DNA from: Alviniconcha marisindica
Taxonomy: Eukaryota > Mollusca > Gastropoda > Provannidae
Assembly: GCA_018857735.1 (NCBI GenBank)
Contig: JABMCL010000176.1
Coordinates: 266,001 to 330,000 of the forward strand
Length of the DNA: 64,000 nucleotides
Direction: 5' to 3'
Positions 38,337-64,000 of the stretch are shown here, piece by piece. Below the pieces are notes generated by a model. That model saw nothing but the letters and a program-made list of their open reading frames with translations, did not search any database and was not told where the DNA came from. Numbering within the stretch: position 1 is the first letter of the stretch; every line of letters starts with the position of its first letter. Both the position numbers and the translations under genes were made by a program.

Positions 38337-40849
38337 ATCTGAAACAAAGTTGACTGGCAGCGGTCAGAAATAAAGAACCAAACACACAAAATAACACCAT
38401 GTCGCAGACACTCCCAATGTCAAAACACGCTTTGTTCTACCTTCATTGCTTGCATTATTTTTGTGTGTGTACCATCATTTTGTTCCCTGCCTTGACGAAG
38501 GCATCTCTGCCCAAACTTCACATGGTTTGCTTTGTCCAATTATTGGCTTTTTTCCTTTTTTTCCCTTTTGGTATGCATTGACGTGGGAAGTTATTTTTTA
38601 AATTTCAACAGCCCTGTTTTACAATAATCATGCAGTGAATAGTCATGTCAGATGAACTTGAAGTTGCTATGTATTTGAGAATCAGTTGGTCTACGTTTTA
38701 GACGAGCTGATTCAACTATTGTTTGACATGTTTCACCAGACTAAAGCCTTTTTGTTCTTTTTTTGTAAATCAAACAAAATTGTTTTTTTAATGGAACAAT
38801 GCAATTTTGCATTGTGATTGTCTCATTAAAGCATACTTTTTAACCTTGTGTGTACTTCAATCCTTTTCTGAAAGCTGGCAGCCAACTCCATTCCCATTTC
38901 TCTTTTTTTAATGCAGTCAGACAAATAACAGTATTCAAAGGAAATGATCACCTGTTTCTATTTTACCTCATATGCAGTAACCGCCACCCCACCTCCCACC
39001 CCCTCATATTTTCACAAAGATGGGGTGATTTTGCTTCACACCTTCACAGGATTGGGCTATAGGTATAGTATAGTGCCCATGGGACTACCATCGCACAGGA
39101 CTATTGGTCACAGAACTGTTGCCATGTAGGATTGGACTGCAAAGGAAACGTTCAGGTTCACAGTTCCGTCTTCCAGCTGGACGTTAAATTTGCCACATTT
39201 GTTATGTGTGTGTGTAAATATATATATATGTGTATGTGTACTTTTGCTTAAATCCCTTTGAAAGCACAGACAAAACTGTGTGATAACTTACTGCTGTGAT
39301 ATTTGTATATATATAATTTTATTCACTTTGGTGTGTTTGAAGTCTGACCCAATTTGAATGTCTTGATTATTAAATCAAAACTGTGGTTTGATAAATTGCA
39401 TAGATATTTTTTTCCATTCCAATGCAAGAGTGTGTGCAATTGAATATATTGAATGAATGTACATTTTACTGGTGCATACATTTTTTAAACACAAAGTAAA
39501 GGAAACATGTTATGTAAGAAGAAAGGCTGACACGTCCCACATGAACAAAAATCAAAATGTATACACACAGATTACATCTTAGGGCAAAGCTCTTCCATTT
39601 TCCATTTCTTCTAAGTTTTAAAACCATGGTAATAGAAACTGTTTCCTTTGGGTAAAAGATGCAATCACTACAACTCAGTGTAGTACTGGCATGAGAAAAC
39701 ACATTTTTTTGTGCCAAGTTTACTTAGGTTATAGTTACATAGTTATATAAATTGTTACACACACGCATGCACGTGTGCGCATACACACACACACACAAGC
39801 ATGTATATTATATATATGAGTACACAAACACAGAAAAACTCAAATAAACATGGATTCGATTTATTCCCATCCTTTATCATCACATGACACGTTCATTATT
39901 TCAACAATATCTCTTCTCATCTTTCACAAACCATGCACACACTTTTCCATTTGCACATCACCGAATTATGTGTAGTAGAAACTTGCTCCTCACTGCCCTA
40001 TTCTGCTTGATCTTAGTTCTTACTCTGATCTGAAACACAACAAGGCCGAGAGTACTTGGGTTTATGCTAGCTTTACGTCTCTCCAAATTTCACAAGTTCC
40101 AGTTTCCTTTTGACGTTTTGTGTGGTAATTCTCAACAGTAATTAAAGAAAATACATTTGACAAAATAGTGTCAAATATTGCAGACCTATGAACTATGCTG
40201 ACTAATGCGAAGAGAATGAAGTAACCCCACCATGATGGAAAAAGCAAGGTTTGTTTATGTTCCAGCTACACTGCAGAAAGTCTATGCTTATGCACACTGC
40301 CAAAGCATAAAATGAATACTAATGATTTGCTCAATTAACTGGAGAATGACAGCCACCATCCTTCATCAAGCTGGTGTGTACAGCAGCCAATGTACAGCCA
40401 GCTTCAACCAGAACACTGAGTGGGATCGATGCAACCTGATGGCACCATGGGCTAATAATAAAAAATAATAATAATGGAAATTTGTAAAGCACCTACCCTG
40501 CAGCTCAAAGTGCTGAACAAGTATTCTGGACTGAAGCTACATACAGTTTGGCCATGCAGCTTGGCTGAAATGGATGGACGTGCATGTTGCAGTACCCGAA
40601 AACAAAACTGACAACTTGCTACCCAATGTCAGCTCAAACACAGCCTAGAACGCTCTGTATCACCATCAGGGCCTGGTTCATTATTTTGGGGGGAGAGTGA
40701 TGGCCCAAAAGCAGTCTAGGCACAGTTCAATAAGACTTATGATCAAAGTTTAATGATGAGAGTCGGACACTTTCACTGAACCACAACTGCTGCTAACTCT
40801 GAAGGCCTGACGTAGCAACCAGCAACCTAACTGGCTGTGTATTTCAACC
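38337..40849. other. Intergenic, AT-rich; nothing recognised apart from a dispersed repeat
   Basis: No exon chain. An AATAAT-led repeat lies at 40450-40525 (GGAAATTTGTAAAGCACCTA). TTTATT at 39860-39865 (AATAAA on the minus strand) could end a long Asterix transcript. Confidence 0.5.
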
Positions 40850-41780
40850 TGGTACACACAGCACACGCTAGGCCTGCATTGTAACTCACTGAGCTGTGTA
40901 TTTCAACCTGATACACACAGCATGAGTCAGGCCTGCATTGTAACTCACTGAGCTGTGTATTTCAACCTGATACACACAGCATGAGTCAGGCCTGCATTTA
41001 ACTCACTGAGCTGTGTATTTCAACCTGGTACACACAGCATGAGTCAGGCCTGCATTGTAAGTTATGTAACTCACTGAGCTGTGTATTTCAACCTGGTACA
41101 GCATGAGTCAGGCCTGCATTGTAACTCACTGAGCTGTGTATTTCAACCTGATACACACAGCATGAGTCAGGCCTGCATTGTAACTCACTGAGCTGTGTAT
41201 TTCAACCTGATACACACAGCATGAGTCAGGCCTGCATTGTAACTCACTGAGCTGTGTATTTCAACCTGGTACACACAGCATGAGTCAGGCCTGCATTGTA
41301 ACTCACTGAGCTGTGTATTTCAACCTGATACAACAGCATGAGTCAGGCCTGCATTGTAACTCACTGAGCTGTGTATTTCCACCTGATACACACAGCATGA
41401 GTCAGGCCTGCATTGTAACTCACTGAGCTGTGTATTTCAACCTGGTCACAGCATGAGTCAGGCCTGCATTGTAACTCACTGAGCTGTGTATTTCAACCTG
41501 ATACACACAGCATGAGTCAGGCCTGCATTGTAACTCACTGAGCTGTGTATTTCAACCTGGTACACACAGCATGAGTCAGGCCTGCATTGTAACTCACTGA
41601 GCTGTGTATTTCAACCTGATACACACAGCATGAGTCAGGCCTGCATTGTAACTCACTGAGCTGTGCATTTCAACCTGGTACACACAGCATGAGTCAGGCC
41701 TGCATTGTAACTCACTGAGCTGTGTATTTCAACCTGATACACACAGCATGAGTCAGGCCTGCATTGTAACTGGCTGAGGT
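40850..41780. repeat. Minisatellite, 59-bp unit
   Basis: About 16 copies of a 59-bp unit with GTAACTCACTGAGCTGTGTA, TTTCAACCTGATACACACAG and CATGAGTCAGGCCTGCATT. GATAC/GGTAC variation is common and some copies lose 2-6 bp. It lies about 200 bp beyond the Asterix stop codon, probably within its 3' UTR or just downstream. Confidence 0.95.
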
Positions 41781-41978
41781 TAATATATTCCAAATATGAT
41801 CTGCTGTGGGACAATGTTACCTCTGATGGTGACACTGAGTAGGCCTCAGTGGGTTTTCCTAGCAACTCATCAGATCCCGCTTAACCCTGTGGTTGAAACT
41901 GACTGTGTACCAGCTGCTGAAAGGTTCTACTCATGTCTTGTATTACACAGCTTCTATGATGATCACTTTCACTGTCAT

Positions 41979-44900
41979 TCACCATGGAAGCATCATCGGC
42001 TGTGGACTCTGTAGGTAAGACATCACCACCGCTGAGATCGACAACCTGCAACAGTTACAAAATAATCAAGGATGCCACCACGGCAGCGGCATTGGGTGTG
42101 GACTCTGTAGACCTTCAACATCACCACCACTGCTGAGACTGACAACCTGCAACTGTTACGAAATACACTGATGATGTAACCATGGTAGCAGCATCGACTG
42201 GGGACTCTATGACATCACCACTGCTGAAATTGACAACCTGCAACAGTTAAAAAAAGTATTAATGACACCACCATGGCAGCAGCAGCAGCAGCTGATGACT
42301 GTAGGTGTGACATCACTACTGCTGAGATGGACAACTTGCAACAGCTACAAAATATATCATCGATAAAACAATTCCAAACACTAACAGGCCATCACTTACA
42401 GCTGTTCACTAGTTTTTGAGAAACAGAACCTGTTTGTGGCCATGACAATGCAAATGGCAAATTGACCACCTGCTGTTGTGTAAGTGGGGTCCCCACTCAT
42501 CAGGAGTGATTTAACAAACAAAACCAGGCTGTCAGAAAATTGTGGTAAAACTAAACGAAAGGGAGCTGGGGGAAGGGGAGTAAGCAGCAGTTCAACTGAA
42601 GCTTTACTGACAGTGACAGGCTGTCTACCTTTTCTGTAACAACAGTCCTGCAAGGTTTGATGACCGCAGCTGAAAATGGTCAACTGTCCCTAAAGCTGAA
42701 AACACTGAACGGGTGACCCCTTTTTTTTGGCCAGCCAGTCGGGTCCACTCACCCCTTCATGGTACCAGCATCACCCCTGTCATGGTACCAGTATCACCCC
42801 TGTCATGGTACCAGCATCACCCCTGTCATGGTACCAGTATCACCCCTGTCATGGTACCAGCATCACCCCTGTCATGGTACCAGCATCACCCCTGTCATGG
42901 TACCAGCATCACCCCTGTCATGGTACCAGCATCACCCCTATCATGGTACCAGCATCACCCAAGGCAGAGTTGACAGCAGCAGAACTGACATGCATGTCAT
43001 ACCACACTACAGCACCCCGACAAACTGCTGAATGAACAATGGTAGATAGCGACAGATTGTCCACTGACCATCAGCCAGTCCATCATGCTTCATTGCAGTC
43101 TTGGTTCATTTTGGTTTTGTTTTGTCTGTTTTCACCTGCTTGACTGAGGAAAAGACTTAAAATTACGCTAAAACATACAACATCAATATTACTGCACACA
43201 AATTATTCATCCCTTTGGCTACATTGTACGTATGTACTGGGTTTGTCTATGTACTTACTGTATTTTTGTACATTTAAAATGAAGATGTTTGTTATTGGAC
43301 TACATCAAAAAAATACTCCCCATTTGTATGTAATTAGTAAAATGGTTATGTTTTTATCTCTATCTCCAACTTTATTTCAAAAACATTTCTGTTTCTTACT
43401 TACTATCTCTCATTCTCTGTACATACTGATGATGTGAACTAGACACTCACATAAAACTGCTGAGCATCTGTTTGGTGTCTTCTGAGGTCCTGGAGTTGGC
43501 AAAGCTGATGAAGGAGCAGTATACCGCCACCCATGCAGACCACTTGAGCTGAAATGGTAAAACATGTCTTGTCAGATCAATTCCACGCTCCATGAAACAA
43601 TCGGTTATCTAATATATATACAGTAATAAACACTTCACACTGAATCTCTGATTTCAAAATCCTGCACAGTTACTCATGCATGCACATGCAGACACAGTGG
43701 GCAGCATGGCATTTAGCAAAGTGGTCAAGAGACTAGACTCAGATTCAAGAGGTTGTGGGTTCAAATGCTGGTTCATACAACAACCTACCCTTCCCTGTGG
43801 TCACAGTGTGGTGGATTCAGTGTCTAATCCTTTCAGTGGAACCCCAAACCAAGGTGATGTGTATTTCATTTACAGTACTTGCTTTGTTAGTGGTGTGTGC
43901 GTTTCAAACAACCCATGCCTATGGCAGCAAAAATGAAATGTCATTGAAAAAGGTCTGTGGAACTACAAATTCTACCCTATGCAGAAATTCCATCCTTTGT
44001 AGTCTGTAAGAATTCCACCATCTCAGGATCAGTAGAAATTCCACCACCTGTAGAAACTGTCAAAATTCCACCATCTGCCAAAATTCCACTATCTGCAGAA
44101 ATTCCACCACACTGCTCTACTATTTATTAAAACTAATAAAAGACAACACATCCTCATATACTGAAGATCATACCAAGGAGATAGTTCCATGTACTATACC
44201 TTCATCATACTGAACAGCATACCAAGGAGATAGATCCATGTACTATACCTTCATCATACTGAACAGCATACCAAGGAGATAGATCCATGTACTATACCTT
44301 CATCATACTGAACAGCATACCAAGGAGATAGATCCATGTACTATACCTTCATCATACTGAACAGCATACCAAGGACATAGATCCATGTACTATACCTTCA
44401 TCATACTGAACAGCATACCAAGGACATAGATCCATGTACTATACCTTCATCATACTGAACAGCATACCAAGGACATAGATCCATGTACTATACCTTCATC
44501 ACACTGAACACCATACCAAGGAGATAGATCCATGTACTATACCTTCATCACACTGAACAGCATACCAAGGAGATAGATCCATGTACTATACCTTCATCAT
44601 ACTGAACAGCATACCAAGGAGATAGATCCATGTACTATACCTTCATCATACTGAACACCATACCAAGGAGATAGATCCATGTACTATACCTTCATCATAC
44701 TGAACACCATACCAAGGAGAATGTGTACTCAATGCAGTACACTCTACCTTCACCGTAGGCCATGCCTGCTGAAGATCATACCAAGGAGATTCATGAATGT
44801 ACTCAGCGCAGAACTATTCACAACTTTGTTTTGTGCCTTCAGCCATGTCTCGATACAAGGGCACTGCCATGTTTGGCACTGATTGAGCGAGTTTAGCAGT

Positions 44901-46349
44901 GTTGTACTGAGTTGTTTGTAAACACTTTCTAATTCTAGCTGGACTTCTTCCATGAATGTATTGCTAAAAAAAGAAAACAAGGAAGACTCACTCAACCCAG
45001 TCCATTGTTCTAGACAATACTTCATTCACTGATTCAATGTCATGGGTCGGGAAACTTGTGAATACTCTACCTTCATCATAAGCCATACAATACATGCTGA
45101 AGACCACACCAAGAAGATCCATAAAATATGTGTACTGTTAGTGTTACTGTATTCAGTGCACCTGTTCTCTACCTTCATCATAAGGCCACACATGCTGAAG
45201 ACCATACCAAGGAGGTTCATGTACTCAGGGGTGGGATCGTCAAGAGGGCCTCCACTGCTCTGGGCTTTGTACCTGTAATTGTCAACCATAACATTAACAA
45301 ATGCCGCTGGGGGAGGTGGGGGGGAATCCAGAATCATGCAAATTCCTTGCATGGAACTTATAAATTATATTATTATAAACATTAGGCCTATATGGTAAAA
45401 TCCAAGTAGACAGAAATTCCTGGACTGTTTTAAAAGTTATTTTGGGTCACAAATATCATCACAATCATTAAATGAGGTCCATACTTACTGATTAGTGATT
45501 ACAGCCAAAATCTGCAAAAATAGGTGCATTTTTTTCATATATTTTTGTCTTTGACTGTTTCAAGTCAGAACATGTTGCCCACTGATGTTTCACTGAGTTT
45601 CCCTGTAACAAAACGTGAACGCTTCCTTAGACTGCTGGTGTTGGCAAGGCAATTGTACTCACATTCACAACTCAATGTTCTCAAATTGCATTTTTTCTCA
45701 TAGATTTTCCATGGGTTTTTAACTGCTGTAGCTTACCTAGCAGCACTTCATTGGCTTTGTGCGCCATTTACAATCCATGGCGCTGACTCAAAGCAATCAA
45801 AGACAAAAATGCATGAAAAAACTCACCTGTTGTTGTGGATTTTGGCTGTAATCACTAGATATGGACCTCATTGAATGATTGTGATATTTGTGGCCCAAAA
45901 TAACCTTTAAAATGGTCCAGGAATGTCCGACCGTCTCCTTGGACTTTACCGGCCTATATCTATTATGACAACATTATATGCATGTTTTTTCTTACCACCA
46001 GCTGTTAGACTTAGACCTTTTCTTAAATATTATATCCAATTAAGTAGGGAATATCAGTACCATTCAAGAAACCAACTATTACAAGAAAAATTGGCATACA
46101 TGTTTATACATACTGACTAACAAAGCGTAGTAGTTTAGTGATTAATACTGCTAGCTCGCAGCAGTGAGCATACAGTTGTCAAAACTAATTTGCGTTCGAA
46201 GGTCGCTTTATCATGAATCATGTTTAATGCTTAAATTTGTATTTATTCAATGTAAATAATGTTTCAGACTCAGCTAAAAGCAGGTGAGACTACCTCGTAA
46301 CTTTGTTCGGACGGCGAACATCATTATTGTTGTTAGCTGCAGCATTCAT
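41979..46349 (-). CDS. WDR83OS: WDR83OS / Asterix, PAT-complex subunit (one apparent frameshift)
   Basis: Exons in transcription order: 46349-46294, 45272-45173, 43549-43451, 42045-41979 (TGA at 41981-41979). Asterix is a small ER membrane protein that with CCDC47 forms the PAT complex, protecting hydrophilic transmembrane segments of nascent multipass proteins. Recognised by [27 protein letters not shown] (near-identical to the human [20 protein letters not shown]), [26 protein letters not shown] and [15 protein letters not shown]; splice phases 2, 0, 2 agree and total length would be 106 residues, as in human. Exon 3 has one extra base: plus-strand GGCCAAAG at about 43499-43506 where GGCAAAG is expected. 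It shifts the frame after SFISF. Everything downstream is conserved in the original frame, so a consensus error is the likeliest reason; a disabled copy is the alternative. Confidence 0.92.
42046..42345 (-). pseudogene. Three decayed tandem copies of the Asterix terminal exon
   Basis: Minus-strand copies at about 42155-42070, 42236-42180 and 42338-42280 each begin with an acceptor-like GTTGCAG or GTTGCAAG and read [17 protein letters not shown] and [12 protein letters not shown] before frameshifts or deletions (one lost the YLQ codons; one has a GCTGCTGCT expansion). Each ends with CCATGGT as in the true exon. They lie upstream, in transcription order, of the functional exon. Confidence 0.85.
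42755..42965. repeat. Minisatellite, about 21-bp unit
   Basis: About nine copies of CATGGTACCAGCATCACCCC plus TGT, in the third Asterix intron. Confidence 0.95.
44157..44742 (-). repeat. 49-bp minisatellite derived from the end of Asterix exon 2
   Basis: About 12 copies of a 49-bp unit. On the minus strand it reads TACATGGATCTATCTCCTTG, GTATGCTGTTCAGTATGATG and AAGGTATAG. Compare exon 2: TACATGAACCTCCTTGGTAT, GGTCTTCAGCATGTG... ATGATGAAG|GTAGAG. The unit therefore keeps the exon tail, the ATGATGAAG and the GT donor. Confidence 0.85.
44743..44815 (-). pseudogene. Decayed copy of Asterix exon 2 end
   Basis: Minus strand reads TTCATGAATCTCCTTGGTAT, GATCTTCAGCAGGCATGGCC and AAGGTAGAG: frame [16 protein letters not shown], i.e. 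the MNLLGMxFS block followed by donor-like AAG|GTAGAG. A second such copy lies at about 45070-45120 (ATGGATCTTCTTGGTGTGGT, CTTCAGCATGTATTG). Confidence 0.82.
45070..45120 (-). pseudogene. Second decayed copy of Asterix exon 2 end
   Basis: Located 53 bp beyond the true donor (45172). Reads GGATCTTCTTGGTGTGGTCT, TCAGCATG and ATGATGAAG|GTAGAG on the minus strand. The coding frame is broken by a CATGTATTGTATGGC change. Confidence 0.8.
45394..45950. mobile_element. Mutator-like MITE with long TIRs and 9-bp target duplication
   Basis: The 557-bp element begins GGTAAAATCCAAG; its right end reverse-complemented is GGTAAAGTCCAAG. Inverted arms 45394-45568 and 45783-45950 (about 170 bp each, roughly 80-85 percent alike) share TTATTTTGGG-CACAAATATCA and GTGATTACAGCCAAAATC. 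Perfect 9-bp direct repeats GGCCTATAT flank it (45385-45393, 45951-45959). Nine-base duplications with long TIRs are the hallmark of Mutator/MULE elements. The 214-bp centre has no coding capacity. It sits in the first Asterix intron. Confidence 0.9.
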
Positions 46350-46616
46350 TATGATCTGGAAAGTAAGGTTGAAATAGGAACACCAACAGGAAGTGTGAAC
46401 CGGAAGTTTATACTGGTATAGTTACGCAGACAAATTTTCAATAACATTAAAGACTAATTATATAAAATCTAATTTATACTAATTATATTTAATAAATGAT
46501 ACTGCACATTAATTTATTGTAAACGTGCACATTTTATTTGCAAAATATTTGGCAATACTTTTGCAGATGAAGCGGTTGATGCGGGCCTGAGATTGTTTTC
46601 GGCGTCAGAGGCGATC
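46350..46616. promoter_or_regulatory. Bidirectional promoter between Asterix and RSPH10B
   Basis: Only 267 bp separate the two divergent start codons (46349 minus, 46617 plus). An ETS-type CCGGAAGT lies at 46400-46407 and AGGAAGTG just before it. No TATA box at a usual position. The remainder is AT-rich. Whether a ciliary X-box (RFX) is present could not be decided by eye. Confidence 0.6.
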
Positions 46617-63182
<16,566 letters not shown>

Positions 63183-63224
63183 GTAAGTCAACCGGAACCA
63201 GGCTGAGGTGTAAACTGTCTCCAT

Positions 63225-63765
63225 TTTGATTCAGCATCGGTCTGTGTCTCGCTTACCTTCCATAAGTCAGTGTACTGTTGTCTCTCTTACCTTCCATAAG
63301 TCAGTGTACTGTTGTCTCTCTTACCTTCCATAAGTCAGTGTACTGTTGTCCCTCTTATCTTCCTTAAGTCAGTGTACTGTTGTCTCCCTTAAGTCAGTGT
63401 ACTGTTGTCCCTCTTATCTTCCTTAAGTCAGTGTACTGTTGTCTCTTTCTTCTTCCTTAAGTCAGTGTACTGTTGTCTCTTTCTTCTTCCTTAAGTCAGT
63501 GTACTGTTGTCTCTCTTCTCTTCCCTGAGCCAGCGTGCTGTTGTCCCTCTTCTTTTCCCCGAGTCAGTGTACTGTTGTCACATCATCCATAAGTCAGTGG
63601 ACTGTTGTCCCTCTTATCATCCATAAGTCAGTGTACTGTTGTGTCTCTTCCATGGGTCAGTGTACTGTTGTGTCTCTTCCATAAGTCAGTATACTGTGTC
63701 TCTGTTTCTCTTATCTTCCATAAGCTGGTGTACTGTTGTCTCTCCTGTCTTCCATAAGTGAGTGT
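63225..63765. repeat. Minisatellite, about 34-bp unit
   Basis: Around 15 degenerate copies of CTTACCTTCCATAAGTCAGT-GTACTGTTGTCTCT in intron 16, beginning about 40 bp after the exon 16 donor. The rest of the window (63766-64000) is CT-rich simple sequence. Confidence 0.9.
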
Positions 63766-64000
63766 ATTGTCTGCTTTCTAGTTTAATTGTTTCTCCATTA
63801 CTTTGTCTCCATTTCTTTGTTTGTGTTTGCCTTATTGTCCATCTGTTTTTATCTCTCACATCTGTCCGTCTCACTCGCTCTCTTTCTCTCATTTCCTCTC
63901 CCTCTCTCACTCTCCAACAATTACCCTTTGTCTTATTTGCTTTCTCTCTCACTCTGTCATTCACTCTGTCACTCTCCTCTCTCTCTCTCTCTCTCTCTCA

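Overview
The window is eukaryotic nuclear DNA from an intron-rich, repeat-rich animal. The coding content (a cilium/flagellum radial-spoke protein with short phase-matched exons, a secreted chitin-binding protein with a mucin-like tail, a small ER protein, a spliceosomal G-patch/KOW protein) together with a tRNA-derived SINE, (CTTA)n-tailed retroelement ends and very abundant CA/GT, GTCT and minisatellite DNA points to a lophotrochozoan, most likely a gastropod mollusc. That placement is inference: no rRNA, mitochondrial or lineage-diagnostic gene is present. No CRISPR, operon or prokaryotic feature is present.

Layout, left to right. (1) 85-7492, minus strand: the 5' part of an unrecognised gene, six short coding exons whose phases all agree; its introns hold two minisatellites, a SINE and micro-insertions. 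(2) 7500-14020: no gene found; homopolymer/AT tracts and a 514-bp hAT-like MITE. (3) 14279-15778, minus: a complete single-exon GPKOW gene. (4) 20612-22787, plus: a complete three-exon secreted peritrophin-type gene (signal peptide, one CBM14 chitin-binding domain, about 55 Thr-Ser-Pro triplets); both introns are nearly all microsatellite. (5) 22800-33150: no convincing gene; microsatellites, several minisatellites including a 124-bp higher-order repeat, and two SINE copies, one with its Pol III box-A segment amplified fivefold. (6) 33158-37757, plus: a coiled-coil gene of about 337 codons that I cannot name. (7) 41979-46349, minus: WDR83OS/Asterix (PAT-complex ER chaperone subunit), four exons, with one apparent single-base frameshift. 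(8) 46617-63182, plus and running off the right edge: RSPH10B, 16 exons (717 codons here), divergently paired with Asterix across a 267-bp promoter.

The most unusual theme is that many tandem arrays are anchored on splice junctions. At roughly a dozen exon edges in three unrelated genes, the adjacent intron is filled by tandem copies of a unit that includes the exon edge and its splice site, or that starts exactly at the junction. In Asterix an entire terminal exon has three decayed tandem copies, and a 49-bp minisatellite derives from the end of exon 2. In RSPH10B one duplicated exon end keeps an in-frame second donor that would add 29 residues. The window also holds a 557-bp long-TIR element with a perfect 9-bp target duplication (Mutator-like MITE), and four retroelement-tail insertions only 33-59 bp long flanked by 8-14-bp direct repeats.

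All exon structures were derived by eye from splice signals, phase agreement and protein similarity recalled from known families; no alignment or transcript was available.
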